Source: Psychromonas sp. SP041 (lineage in GTDB: Bacteria > Pseudomonadota > Gammaproteobacteria > Enterobacterales > Psychromonadaceae). From it: a stretch of 64,000 nucleotides of DNA. The stretch covers positions 186,001 through 250,000 of the forward strand of contig NZ_CBRF02000001.1 in the NCBI RefSeq assembly GCF_000470315.2. The letters run 5' to 3'. Shown piece after piece: positions 15,950-23,528 of this stretch; positions within the stretch are counted from its first letter, which is position 1, and every line of letters begins with the position of its first letter. A program made the position numbers and the translations under genes. The notes beneath the pieces were generated by a model, which was not told where the DNA came from, made no database searches, and worked only from the letters and a program-made list of their open reading frames with translations.

Positions 15950-17257
15950 TTAAATGGCATCAAGCCTTTTTTTGTTCTCAATGAAAGATTTCATTTCAAG
16001 GGGAGGTACTGGTGTACCTGAAGGTATGCTTGTTGTCATTGCATTCACGGCTTTATCTTTAATAAGCATTTCAAAATGCAAATGCGGGCCAGTAACGCGG
16101 CCAGTACTGCCTGATAGGCCAATCTTTTGACCACGAGTTATTTTCTGGCCTTTTTTTACCAGTATTTTGCTCATGTGAAGGTATCGCGTTTTATATGTGT
16201 TGTTATGCTTTATCACCACGTAATTGCCGGCATAAGGATGTTTTCTAGTTAATATCACGATTCCGTCGCCTACTGAAGCAATCGGAGTTCCACTCGGCAC
16301 CGCAAAGTCAGTACCATTGTGAGGAGAAATTCGTTTGGTAACCGGGTGTAGTCGATTTGGGTTGAAGCTAGAGCTTATTCTAAATCGTTTGCTCACTGGT
16401 CTACGGTTGAATGCTTGCTCCAGGCTTTTGCCGTCACCATCATAGAATTGGCCGTCAGTATGCAGGATAGCTGAGTATGTTTTACCCTTATTCTGTATCT
16501 TAACCATTTCAACTTCGTGATTCCGTGTTTTTTTTCCGTTTATATACTGAGTTTTTCTGATTATTTCAAACTGATCGCCTTTTTTAAGTTCCTTTGAGAA
16601 ATTGATCTTATTTTGAAGTAAAGCCGTCATTTGAGCTATTTCACTATTAGATAGTCCGACTTTTTTGGCTGAGCCAGATAAAGTGCGGATGACTTTCCCT
16701 TTAATTCTACTTTCTTTCCAGGTGCCGGGATCTGAATATGTGTTGTAATCATAAGATGAACCATTAAGAGTGTAACTTACGGTGTCAGAGAGATTTAATT
16801 TGAGCTCAAGTCTAAGTAGTTTATTTGATTTCTTTGTTTTCCAAATCTTGATGACGTTCCCTGGCATGATTGTATCAAGTGAAAGAAAATTCAAGTCAGA
16901 TTCCATTAGTCTCATTAAGTCAGAATATCTTAAGTGAAACTTTTCAAAAATAAGGCCGAGGTTATCGCCTTTTTTTATTTTGTATTCGTAGTTATATGGC
17001 GAGAGAAATTGCGCGATGTCAGGGTGTTTGATAGTGTTATCAATAAGTAATGTGTCTTTTACATCTGATTGCAGTGAGGTGAACTCGCTGTTCGCATTAT
17101 TTATTGGTACCGGTTTATTGATTATTTTTGAATGTACTTCATTTTCAATTGTGTCCCCGATTGGTGTCGCCAGTATGTTTGGGGACAATACCGTTGGGAA
17201 AAGTAGGATTGCGAATGATTTCAGAGTATTAAAGTTTTTATGGATATGCACTGGCAT
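15950..17257 (-). CDS. M23 peptidoglycan endopeptidase with LysM (MepM-like)
   Basis: 435 residues. A hydrophobic N-terminal segment (14-30) is a signal peptide or anchor. Residues about 91-138 form a LysM/OapA-like domain (IKKGDNLGLIFEKF...PGNVIKI). The catalytic domain keeps the M23 zinc and active-site set: His313 and Asp317 (PHNGTDF), His361 (RYLHM) and His392/His394 (GPHLHFE). Domain order and length match MepM (YebA), which cleaves D,D-crosslinks in the periplasm. On an accessory element it could remodel the wall for envelope insertion or release. It is driven by a class A promoter at 17293-17321. Confidence 0.88.
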   Translation of the reverse strand: MPVHIHKNFNTLKSFAILLFPTVLSPNILATPIGDTIENEVHSKIINKPVPINNANSEFTSLQSDVKDTLLIDNTIKHPDIAQFLSPYNYEYKIKKGDNLGLIFEKFHLRYSDLMRLMESDLNFLSLDTIMPGNVIKIWKTKKSNKLLRLELKLNLSDTVSYTLNGSSYDYNTYSDPGTWKESRIKGKVIRTLSGSAKKVGLSNSEIAQMTALLQNKINFSKELKKGDQFEIIRKTQYINGKKTRNHEVEMVKIQNKGKTYSAILHTDGQFYDGDGKSLEQAFNRRPVSKRFRISSSFNPNRLHPVTKRISPHNGTDFAVPSGTPIASVGDGIVILTRKHPYAGNYVVIKHNNTYKTRYLHMSKILVKKGQKITRGQKIGLSGSTGRVTGPHLHFEMLIKDKAVNAMTTSIPSGTPVPPLEMKSFIENKKRLDAI

Positions 17258-17292
17258 TGCTCTTTTGTTTTTTATTTAATTTTTATGCAATA

Positions 17293-17321
17293 AATATACT
17301 AATATAGCTCTATTAAGTCAA
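17293..17321 (-). promoter_or_regulatory. Promoter of the M23 gene
   Basis: On the minus strand TTGACT, 17 bases, TATATT. The spacer departs from the class A consensus (AGAGC replaces the TATAC block). Confidence 0.6.
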
Positions 17322-17513
17322 ATATGGGTTTGGTGATATGTCTATGGTTATTTTTGTTTTGGTTCTTTTTCGATTGTTTTGAAGTAGGGGTGAGCCGTTA
17401 GCGGAATTTGACTATATTTGTATGTGTTTATAGCCGTATTGATGATTAAGTTAAATTAAATGCATTAGTGTAATTACGCTAAATACATAATTACGTATTT
17501 ATATAGAATTGCA

Positions 17514-17542
17514 TTGATACATATCTAATAGATATGTATAGT
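17514..17542 (+). promoter_or_regulatory. Promoter with ATACATATCT palindrome
   Basis: TTGATA, 17 bases, TATAGT. The spacer is almost entirely a palindrome, ATACATATCT-A-AGATATGTAT-like (17518-17540), a third kind of operator in this window. It drives the gene at 17609. Confidence 0.6.
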
Positions 17543-17608
17543 AAGTGCAGAAAAGAGAGCGTCTTGTTTAATATAATAAGATGTATTTTAATTGATTTGA
17601 GGTGGTAT

Positions 17609-18076
17609 ATGATAGTAGGTTATCAAGTTAGAAGTCAGGAAGACAGCACGTTTAACGGTCGAAATGAAAATGAAGTGCTATCTGAGCAGTCCGCAGTAAA
17701 TGAGCTCTATTTGGCACGTAAAAACAAGCCTGATGAAAATTATCACTTAATTGCCGTTGTCCCTGGTGATATAGAAAACCCGGTGTATGAAAAAGAGTAT
17801 ATGGCGCCTATTAATACACCTGAAGAGTTAGAGATGTTTGCACTAGAGTTCGAAGGAGATATCCAAATAGAGCAATCAACAGGTAAAGCAAGCGACGACA
17901 CGATTGCTGCTGCAAAAAGGCTCGTTGAGACTTCAAATAATTCTTGCTCGATCGTGTTCCCGGTCAATGTTGAGGTCATAGAGGCTGGAGATGGTTCGGG
18001 AGACTGGGTACCAGCATTCGTTTTTGTTAGTGATGATGAAGCAAATTTCAATAAGAAAATTAGAGAAGGAATTTAA
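17609..18076 (+). CDS. Unknown protein
   Basis: 155 residues from the ATG at 17609, which has GAGGTGG seven bases upstream; the open frame starts at 17534, inside the promoter. Acidic, with beta-rich stretches (IVGYQVRSQ; YHLIAVVPGD; SIVFPVNVEVIEAG). No motif recognised. The stop abuts the next ATG directly, implying translational coupling with the gene at 18077. Confidence 0.65.
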   Translation: MIVGYQVRSQEDSTFNGRNENEVLSEQSAVNELYLARKNKPDENYHLIAVVPGDIENPVYEKEYMAPINTPEELEMFALEFEGDIQIEQSTGKASDDTIAAAKRLVETSNNSCSIVFPVNVEVIEAGDGSGDWVPAFVFVSDDEANFNKKIREGI

Positions 18077-18316
18077 ATGTTAAAGCTAGGTGTGTTTGGG
18101 ATAGAAATTAATTCTTCCGTAGTAGGTGGCGTGGCAACAATTTATTCTCAAATGAAAGAAGATTGCAAAACAGAAAATGAGTTATTTAATTCAGCCATTG
18201 ATGGGGTCGAATCAATGATCCTTGCTCATCATTCTTCGGGTATTGATGTTTCTTCGAGTATTTATATTGAAGGCATCGAAACAGCCTATGAAGCAATATG
18301 TAATAAGTTTGGCTAG
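18077..18316 (+). CDS. Unknown small protein coupled to the preceding gene
   Basis: 79 residues. The ATG follows the upstream stop with no gap and has AGAGAAGGA eight bases before it inside the upstream gene. The sequence is amphipathic helical in the second half. The tight coupling suggests the two proteins form a complex. No motif recognised. Confidence 0.6.
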   Translation: MLKLGVFGIEINSSVVGGVATIYSQMKEDCKTENELFNSAIDGVESMILAHHSSGIDVSSSIYIEGIETAYEAICNKFG

Positions 18317-18410
18317 TCGGGCATGATGTTGAGACAAATTGCTATTTTTTTAAGCCAATAAAAAATTCAGATAAAATATATCATATTTTATATGGAATTT
18401 ATTTCTTAGC

Positions 18411-18440
18411 ATGACTATGTAGTTTTTGTTGTGCTATAAT
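18411..18440 (+). promoter_or_regulatory. Promoter of the small exported protein
   Basis: TGACTA, 17 bases, TATAAT (or ATGACT with 18 bases), preceding the gene at 18490. Confidence 0.5.
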
Positions 18441-18489
18441 TCTTTTTCGTTTTTGAGCGCTGAAGGTATTGACCTTTCGTTAATTTAAG

Positions 18490-18807
18490 TTGTTGGAGGT
18501 TTATATTTTTAGGTTAGTTTTATTGGGTGCAAAAACAGTCTCTTTAATTTTGCTTATGACAAGCGCGTCTTTCGCTAGTGATAATTCAGATGAGTGCCAG
18601 GATGCTTTATTTAGCATAACGCATGAGAACAGTATCAGGGTCTTCTTTAAAAAAAATGACCCCATGTATACCGCTGCACATATTGTTTGTAAAGATGATA
18701 AAGATGGGATTGTCAAAACGGATGGTAAGCACGTCGTGGTTGCTGGGAATGGACAAGTTTTTGCCGTATTTAACTTTAAGCCTGGTAGCCGAACATACAA
18801 ACTTTAA
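18490..18807 (+). CDS. Small exported protein, start codon uncertain
   Basis: 105 residues if read from the TTG at 18490. A strong Shine-Dalgarno (GGAGG, 18495-18499) lies inside that reading, which points to a later start; the only codon at proper spacing is ATT at 18505, giving MFRLVLLGAKTVSLILLMTSASFA, a textbook signal peptide cut after ASFA. The mature part is short, with two cysteines (DECQDALF and IVCKDD) that could form a disulfide. It overlaps the convergent GNAT gene by four bases. Function unknown; probably periplasmic. Confidence 0.6.
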   Translation: MLEVYIFRLVLLGAKTVSLILLMTSASFASDNSDECQDALFSITHENSIRVFFKKNDPMYTAAHIVCKDDKDGIVKTDGKHVVVAGNGQVFAVFNFKPGSRTYKL

Positions 18808-19127
18808 AGAAGCGTGAGCTCTAAAGAAATATGATCACGATCAGTTTCTTCTGGGTTGCAAAAGCCATGCTTCATCCAGAATTGTAGTGCTCGCTCATTA
18901 TCTTTAAAAACTTCGATCGTTATTATTGCTACTCCCGATTCAATCACTTTCTTTTTAAAGTGATTGAAAAGCTTGGTTCCAATGCCTTGCCTATTGAAAG
19001 ATTGATCCACTGATAAGCTTGAAACCGTTGCATGATGTTCTGACAATCTCCCTTGAAGACGAGACATCTCACCTAACTCCAACAGTATGTTGTCATAATA
19101 CTGATCTCTGATTGTTTCTTTGATCAT
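18804..19127 (-). CDS. GNAT acetyltransferase
   Basis: 107 residues. VSSLSVDQSFNRQGIGTKLF carries GNAT motif A with the acetyl-CoA loop RQGIGT, followed by VAIITIEVFKDNERALQFWMKHGF, the typical motif B with the Asn-Ala-FY pattern. Short for the family (usually about 150), so it is a minimal catalytic core; the first beta strands are abbreviated. The substrate is unknown. It lies 41 bases downstream of a 55-residue open frame on the same strand and probably shares a class A promoter at 19377. Confidence 0.75.
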   Translation of the reverse strand: MIKETIRDQYYDNILLELGEMSRLQGRLSEHHATVSSLSVDQSFNRQGIGTKLFNHFKKKVIESGVAIITIEVFKDNERALQFWMKHGFCNPEETDRDHISLELTLL

Positions 19128-19168
19128 AATCTATCCATTAACAAATATTTGCCTTTAGGCGCCTCTTA

Positions 19169-19336
19169 TTATTTATTGCTGTCATTTGACTCGAAGGATT
19201 CAAGGCCTGAGACATCTAGTTTAATTGAAGGGGCGAGAACAGGCACAAATTGCATTGTAAGTGATTCTTTGACCGAAGATACTAGCTTCGCTTTAAAGCC
19301 TGTTGATTTATTAATACATATTTTAATTAAATTCAT
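19169..19336 (-). CDS. Possible small gene between promoter and GNAT gene
   Basis: A 55-codon frame on the minus strand from ATG 19336 to TAA 19169 (MNLIKICINKSTGFKAKLVS...). It explains why a strong class A promoter lies 250 bases ahead of the GNAT gene. An AGG nine bases upstream is a weak ribosome site. An opposite-strand frame at 19149-19367 is less likely because no promoter faces it. Confidence 0.4.
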   Translation of the reverse strand: MNLIKICINKSTGFKAKLVSSVKESLTMQFVPVLAPSIKLDVSGLESFESNDSNK

Positions 19337-19376
19337 GTGTTTGCCTGTATTTATGTGTTTGTTGTAATAAGCGGGT

Positions 19377-19405
19377 AATATACCAATGTTGATATACTAT
19401 GTCAA
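19377..19405 (-). promoter_or_regulatory. Class A promoter with spacer palindrome
   Basis: On the minus strand TTGACA, 17 bases, TATATT. The palindrome TATACCAATGTTGATATA spans 19379-19396. It would drive the 55-codon frame and the GNAT gene. Confidence 0.7.
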
Positions 19406-19523
19406 TCAGATGGGTGAATATTAGTTTAGATGCCTGTGTAAAACAAAGGATAAATGTGTCGGTGGTTTTTTTGCCATACTGCCCATTGTTTTGCATTAAC
19501 TGTTAATTTTAAGTATATAAACA

Positions 19524-19552
19524 TTGCCTAAAGTCGTGTACGCGACTATAAT
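19524..19552 (+). promoter_or_regulatory. Class B promoter with GTCGTGTACGCGAC operator
   Basis: TTGCCT, 17 bases, TATAAT. The spacer holds AGTCGTGTACGCGACT, the same element as at 21176-21190. It drives the gene at 19673. Confidence 0.65.
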
Positions 19553-19672
19553 ATATGAATTAAAGGGGCGCTATTTGTGTGAAAGCCAAATCACACTTTT
19601 AATGCTATTTACCAATAGGTGGCTTAATGAACCTAAGGTGTTTTAGTCCAAAACTATAATTTAAGGCTACTT

Positions 19673-19960
19673 ATGACAGAAAAACATTTCATATTGAACA
19701 AAAATGCACACTATTTCGTAGTCATTGGAAACATTAAAAAACAAGATTTAGAAAATTGCGATTTTTTTAATAGCTTGCCTAAATTATTGTTGGCCGCTGC
19801 TGAAATTTCAGAAGTAGCTCTAGAGGAAGTTGAAGGTAATTTCTATTCATTTGTACAAATTTCAAATAAGAATGACTGGCATATTGTTGAACCAAGAGGG
19901 GTTCGGTTACCTGTCATTACAGAGTCAATTGAACGTTATTTAAGTGATTGGACACTTTGA
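19673..19960 (+). CDS. Unknown small protein
   Basis: 95 residues, ATG with TAAGG eight bases upstream. Acidic (LAAAEISEVALEEVEG). No motif, signal peptide or membrane segment. First gene of a rightward run of very small genes. Its 120-base leader begins at a class B promoter. The next gene's longer reading frame would overlap it, but a better start lies downstream of its stop. Confidence 0.6.
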   Translation: MTEKHFILNKNAHYFVVIGNIKKQDLENCDFFNSLPKLLLAAAEISEVALEEVEGNFYSFVQISNKNDWHIVEPRGVRLPVITESIERYLSDWTL

Positions 19961-20009
19961 TATTGTTTGCCTTAAGAACATTAAGAAACATGGATATATA
20001 GAGACGATT

Positions 20010-20351
20010 ATGAAAAAGAAATTACCTTCAAGAATTAAAATACGCTTTAGAGTTTCAGTAAGAAGTACACGCTCAAATGGTACGATTCATAGTTACAGCA
20101 AGACATTCACTTTGGAAGATGGGCAATCTAAAGTTGTTGTTCGCACAAGTAAAATGACTGATGAAGGTTATCAGTCTAATTATGAGGTTAGAGAGAACAA
20201 GAACGGCACTCTTTACAGAGAAGTTGGAAGCAACTCCAGAGACTGCGATGGTTCCCACTCAAGTTTTTCAGAGCAAGAGTTGGTGTCGGGTTCATGGGTA
20301 TCAATTGAAGATGGTCAGCGAGATCATAATGCAGAAATGAGCGGTTACTAA
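20010..20351 (+). CDS. Unknown small basic protein
   Basis: 113 residues from the ATG at 20010, with GAGACGA upstream; a longer frame from 19944 overlaps the preceding gene and lacks a ribosome site. The N-terminal half is basic and beta-rich (KIRFRVSVRSTRSNGTIHSYSKTFTL), the C-terminal third acidic. No motif recognised. Confidence 0.6.
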   Translation: MKKKLPSRIKIRFRVSVRSTRSNGTIHSYSKTFTLEDGQSKVVVRTSKMTDEGYQSNYEVRENKNGTLYREVGSNSRDCDGSHSSFSEQELVSGSWVSIEDGQRDHNAEMSGY

Positions 20352-20387
20352 ATACGTTTAATACGGTAAAAATAACAGGAGTTTTAA

Positions 20388-20522
20388 ATGAAGCGTTCGA
20401 CTAAAAAAGAAGATCTTGGCCCTGACGAAAAAACACAGGGCGATAATGCATTTGATGGGGCTACTAAGCCAGAGGATTTTTGTCAAAATGAGCACGGTCA
20501 ATGGTGCTTAAAGGTTGGATAG
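20388..20522 (+). CDS. 44-residue acidic protein
   Basis: The ATG at 20388 is preceded by AACAGGAG, an excellent ribosome site, and the frame runs to TAG at 20520-20522. The product (MKRSTKKEDLGPDEKTQGDN...) is hydrophilic with two cysteines near the end. Function unknown. It fills the gap between the genes at 20010 and 20629. Confidence 0.55.
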   Translation: MKRSTKKEDLGPDEKTQGDNAFDGATKPEDFCQNEHGQWCLKVG

Positions 20523-20563
20523 AAAAACACGAGTCCAATAGTTAGTTAATTCGTTATTAGAGC

Positions 20564-20592
20564 TTGTCTTACTCCGTGTGCACGACTAAAGC
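20564..20592 (+). promoter_or_regulatory. Weak class B promoter
   Basis: TTGTCT, 17 bases, TAAAGC, with CCGTGTGCACGAC in the spacer matching the class B operator position. The -10 is poor. It precedes the gene at 20629. Confidence 0.45.
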
Positions 20593-20628
20593 TAAGCTCT
20601 TTAAACAACTTATTTAAATGAGGAAGTT

Positions 20629-20871
20629 ATGAAAAATTCAAATGATAAAAAAAAGTTTAGCCATCCCTGCGTGAAAGAAGGTGCTAAGGCGGAGAAGTAT
20701 CGAAGAGACAATAGCACCCCGATAAGCAAAGAATTTTTCTTGAGCGTGGTTGATAATGCCGTTTTTAACGAACTTCATGAAAGTGTAACAATTAGGTCTA
20801 ATGCAACATACCATCAAAGTTTCGATGCTGTGTACGTTGATAATGGAGATATGGATTATATCTTTATATGA
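20629..20871 (+). CDS. Unknown small protein
   Basis: 80 residues, ATG with GAGGAAG upstream. Basic N-terminus (KNSNDKKKFSHPCVKEGAKAEKYRR) and acidic, beta-like C-terminus (FDAVYVDNGDMDYIFI). No motif recognised. Member of the rightward cluster of small genes. Confidence 0.55.
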   Translation: MKNSNDKKKFSHPCVKEGAKAEKYRRDNSTPISKEFFLSVVDNAVFNELHESVTIRSNATYHQSFDAVYVDNGDMDYIFI

Positions 20872-20957
20872 TGCATCAGTTTTTGTTGCAAACAATTAGC
20901 CCATAGGACTCTCCAACAGTGAGTCCTCAGCAAGTAAACACATAACAGGTAATTTCA

Positions 20958-21164
20958 ATGACAAGCCCACAACAACCAAAAAACAAACATGAGACATACA
21001 ATAAAAAGCGGATACCACTGTTCCGCGTTGAGATTGTCCCAAGTGACGATGCGGTACTATTAGAAAAGATTAAAGCTGATTTTATATCAAAGTCAGGATC
21101 TCCAAAACAAGCTGTTATTGATCTTCATTCTTTCGCTACAAAGCACGGTTATTTTGACTTATAA
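20958..21164 (+). CDS. Unknown small protein
   Basis: 68 residues, ATG with CAGGTAA upstream. Starts with a basic, Gln/Lys-rich tail and continues RVEIVPSDDAVLLEKIKADF...SPKQAVIDLHSFATKHG, which looks like a short alpha/beta unit or ribbon-helix-helix-like fold. No firm family. Same strand and setting as its neighbours. Confidence 0.55.
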   Translation: MTSPQQPKNKHETYNKKRIPLFRVEIVPSDDAVLLEKIKADFISKSGSPKQAVIDLHSFATKHGYFDL

Positions 21165-21166
21165 AC

Positions 21167-21195
21167 TTGACCATAGTCGTGTACACGACTATAAT
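21167..21195 (+). promoter_or_regulatory. Class B promoter with perfect AGTCGTGTACACGACT operator
   Basis: TTGACC, 17 bases, TATAAT. The spacer holds a perfect 16-base palindrome AGTCGTGTACACGACT abutting the -10. It drives the gene at 21239. Confidence 0.75.
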
Positions 21196-21238
21196 AAGTT
21201 AATTAAAAAATAATAATTATCTTAAGGAATGAATAACA

Positions 21239-21550
21239 ATGATGGTAGATACTCAGAAGCAAAATAAGCTTGGCTCGACTCTGTATGATATTGCACAATT
21301 TGATGAATGCTTAAACTTTCATTCACAGCCTGAAATAACAATGGCGTCAAATTCTGAAAACGATTTAATTATAGGTTTAAATTTTGAATTTGATATCGAT
21401 GGGGATGATGAAAATACCGAAAATATAGATATGGACATTTTCATAGATAAAGTCACCCAAACAGCTTCTGTTACACACCCTTACTGCACAAATGAAGGAT
21501 TGTTAAGCAATACGGCCACAGACATGTATCGCTCTTGGCTGGCCGAGTAG
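21239..21550 (+). CDS. Unknown acidic protein
   Basis: 103 residues, ATG with AAGGAATG ten bases upstream. Very acidic centre (FEFDIDGDDENTENIDMDIF). No motif. Strong regulated promoter directly ahead. The acidic patch could mimic DNA, as some small phage inhibitors do, but that is speculative. Confidence 0.6.
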   Translation: MMVDTQKQNKLGSTLYDIAQFDECLNFHSQPEITMASNSENDLIIGLNFEFDIDGDDENTENIDMDIFIDKVTQTASVTHPYCTNEGLLSNTATDMYRSWLAE

Positions 21551-21637
21551 GATAATCAAATGAGGGCTATTTAAACTTAGCCTATTATTTTACACATATT
21601 GGCAACTAACTTATTAAATTAATGGAAATTTAACATC

Positions 21638-21898
21638 ATGAACAAATTCATTTCAGCAGTATATAGAGCAAGAATCGACTTCAAACTACCTGAATTAAGT
21701 GACGCTAGTGAAAAATTGTTTTGGGAATCCATTTACCAAAACCCGATAAGTCAACAAGCAGACCATCTCGAATCATGTCAGATGACTGACTATGTTGAAG
21801 CTGACTTTAGTTGCCTTGAAACGGCAGGGTTATTTATAGATTATTTAAAAGGTTATCTAGAGGATAATGACTGCATTATATTTGAGCTAGCTGACTAG
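21638..21898 (+). CDS. Unknown small acidic protein
   Basis: 86 residues, ATG with TGGAAAT upstream. Helical and acidic (YVEADFSCLETAGLFIDYLKGYLEDNDCIIFELAD). No motif recognised. Follows the gene at 21239 on the same strand and is followed by a GGCGCC-containing inverted repeat. Confidence 0.55.
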   Translation: MNKFISAVYRARIDFKLPELSDASEKLFWESIYQNPISQQADHLESCQMTDYVEADFSCLETAGLFIDYLKGYLEDNDCIIFELAD

Positions 21899-21918
21899 AA
21901 AGTATGCTTCTCTCTTGA

Positions 21919-21945
21919 GGCGCCATTAAAACTAATTAAGGCGCC
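21919..21945. terminator. GGCGCC inverted repeat
   Basis: Two GGCGCC blocks flank a 15-base AT-rich loop after the gene at 21638. It marks the end of the rightward small-gene run. No clear T-run. Confidence 0.35.
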
Positions 21946-22141
21946 CAAACCAACTGGCTTTTATCAAGTGAAACGATGCCCATCTCTATGAATTTCCTCT
22001 TGGCCATTCCCTTTAGATTAGTTGTTCGCACTAAAATCCATTATACAAATCAAAACCGACCAGGAACTAAGATTGTGTTGCCTCCCACTTGTCCTGGCTT
22101 ATCATTATGCAAGTACTATCATTTAATCATGCCACAGTGTG

Positions 22142-22669
22142 CTAATTGATTAATATGTCGGGTAGTTCTCTAACATGCTCTTGTTTTGGCATGATAATTA
22201 ATGCACCTCTTTCACCGATAACGATACTTGGTGTTCCCTCTTGCCCTACTTTAAAGTAGATGTCAGAGTTATCAGGAAAAACGGCTGCTAATCGTCTCAT
22301 GTATTTAGGATCAAGCGTTATGTTTCCTGAAGTGTTTGGGACATGACGATCGTATATGGTTTTAAAGTTAAATGGAGATCGCTCTTGAGTTTCAAAGGGG
22401 ATGAGGGCAACTAATTCATCATTTTTGTCTTTACAAGACAGTAAGCCTTTAGTCTCATCTACAATAAAGTTCTCAACGTTGGTCATGCTTACTGTGCCTA
22501 AGTTGATTAGCAAGTCTTTACTGACTGTGCTTCCTGTCATATCTAGCTTATTGGAGACAAAAGCTAAGCTACCGTCAGTGGCTGCGGCATATCCCGACTT
22601 AAAGATATGAATATTGCTGCAAAAAGGCTGAATGTGGCCTTTTACTAAGGTGCTTAATAATACTTTCAT
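22142..22669 (-). CDS. Beta-clamp-like protein
   Basis: 175 residues from the ATG at 22669, which has AAAGGA directly upstream; a start at 22690 lacks one. FKSGYAAATDGSLAFVSNK resembles the ATDG segment of DNA polymerase III beta-like clamps, and the tail FPDNSDIYFKVGQEGTPSIVIG...ALIIMPKQ resembles their last domain, which ends in an MP motif. Full beta subunits have about 366 residues in three domains; this has room for about one and a half. Phages and plasmids carry similar short proteins. It may be a clamp, a clamp decoy, or a distant fold relative. An AT-rich -10 lies near 22720. Confidence 0.55.
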   Translation of the reverse strand: MKVLLSTLVKGHIQPFCSNIHIFKSGYAAATDGSLAFVSNKLDMTGSTVSKDLLINLGTVSMTNVENFIVDETKGLLSCKDKNDELVALIPFETQERSPFNFKTIYDRHVPNTSGNITLDPKYMRRLAAVFPDNSDIYFKVGQEGTPSIVIGERGALIIMPKQEHVRELPDILIN

Positions 22670-22837
22670 TGTTCCTTTATCTATAATCACTTATGTCTTT
22701 CTCTTTATTATGAAATATTTCACTTATTATATGATATTTTGTATTATGTTTAAAGTGTTTTTGTTTTGGTCTGTAAATCTAAACTCAAAGTCGCATTTAA
22801 ATTTAAAGCTGGATTTAGCTCAATTCATCTTTTATAG

Positions 22838-22860
22838 TGGTGTATTGTGTACACCTTATA
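22838..22860 (+). promoter_or_regulatory. Class B2 operator ahead of the small HTH gene
   Basis: GGTGTA-TTGTG-TACACC (22839-22855) is a perfect inverted repeat followed by CTTATA. Its position matches the spacer of the promoter at 23089. The -35 is poor. Confidence 0.5.
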
Positions 22861-22879
22861 AATATTACAGGTTCTACTT

Positions 22880-23050
22880 ATGACTACCGATGAATACAAG
22901 AATGCCCGTGCTAAGCTTTCCCTTTCAGTCCCTGATTGGATAGAGAAACTTGGCATCTCTTTTAATACACATAAGAGCTACAATTGCGGAAGGGCTGAAG
23001 TACAAAAGCCTGTGGCTAATCATATTCTTACATTATTAGAAAATATGTAA
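22880..23050 (+). CDS. Small HTH protein
   Basis: 56 residues, ATG at 22880, TAA at 23048-23050. LSVPDWIEKLGISFNTHKSYNCGRAEVQKPVANHI reads as a phage-type helix-turn-helix (turn at LGISFNTHKSY). It lies between two GTGTA/TACAC operators (22839 and 23097), so it may be the repressor that binds them. CAGG about eight bases upstream serves as a modest ribosome site. Confidence 0.6.
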   Translation: MTTDEYKNARAKLSLSVPDWIEKLGISFNTHKSYNCGRAEVQKPVANHILTLLENM

Positions 23051-23052
23051 AT

Positions 23053-23080
23053 TAATACATAATAATACACTTTAATACAT
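23053..23080 (+). repeat. Three TAATACA repeats with 10-base phase
   Basis: TAATACAT, TAATACAC and TAATACAT start at 23053, 23063 and 23073, exactly one helical turn apart. A fourth copy (23104-23111) forms half of the operator at 23097. They begin three bases after the small HTH gene. Confidence 0.6.
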
Positions 23081-23088
23081 ATTCCTGC

Positions 23089-23117
23089 TTTACATGGTGT
23101 ATGTAATACACTATAAT
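23089..23117 (+). promoter_or_regulatory. Class B2 promoter with GTGTA/TACAC operator
   Basis: TTTACA, 17 bases, TATAAT. GTGTA-TGTAA-TACAC (23097-23111) fills the spacer up to the -10. It drives the gene at 23202. Confidence 0.75.
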
Positions 23118-23201
23118 GACCTTATTGAATTGAGACACACTTCAAATCAGATTTGAATATAATCTGTGTTTCCCAAGTTAAAATAAATTAGGGTTATAAA
23201 T

Positions 23202-23405
23202 ATGAGCGGTGAATATGTTGTAGTTGGTCGAGTTTGTGATCTTGATGACCATGTTAAAATGGTACAAGCAGACTCAATGCAAGAAGCAAAAACAAAGTTT
23301 GAACTTTATGTACGTGAAATTGAAGGCGAATCATTGTCTGATCGTGATTTCTACATTGAACACTGTCAGCTTGTTTCAGAGATGAAAGAGTTAATGCTTC
23401 GTTAG
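23202..23405 (+). CDS. Unknown small protein
   Basis: 67 residues, ATG with TAGGG upstream. EYVVVGRVCDLDDHVKMVQADSMQEAKTKFELYVREIEG fits a single small beta-alpha unit, as found in short phage proteins with an xxEAxxxF helix. No enzymatic motif. A strongly regulated promoter lies directly ahead. Confidence 0.6.
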   Translation: MSGEYVVVGRVCDLDDHVKMVQADSMQEAKTKFELYVREIEGESLSDRDFYIEHCQLVSEMKELMLR

Positions 23406-23528
23406 TCGGTAATAACTCTTAAGGTTTTCTAGTATAGCCAAGATAGGGTTGTTACTTGCTGGATTTATTTAAAATACGATATACAATACATAGTATAAAT
23501 ATGTATTGTAATTTTCTAAGGTTCGAAA

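Noticed and set aside
19149-19367. 72-codon rightward frame
   Set aside because: The region's promoter faces the other way and a better minus-strand frame exists.
23053-23080. Plasmid replication origin (iterons)
   Set aside because: Only three short repeats, no replication initiator gene and no DnaA box beside them.
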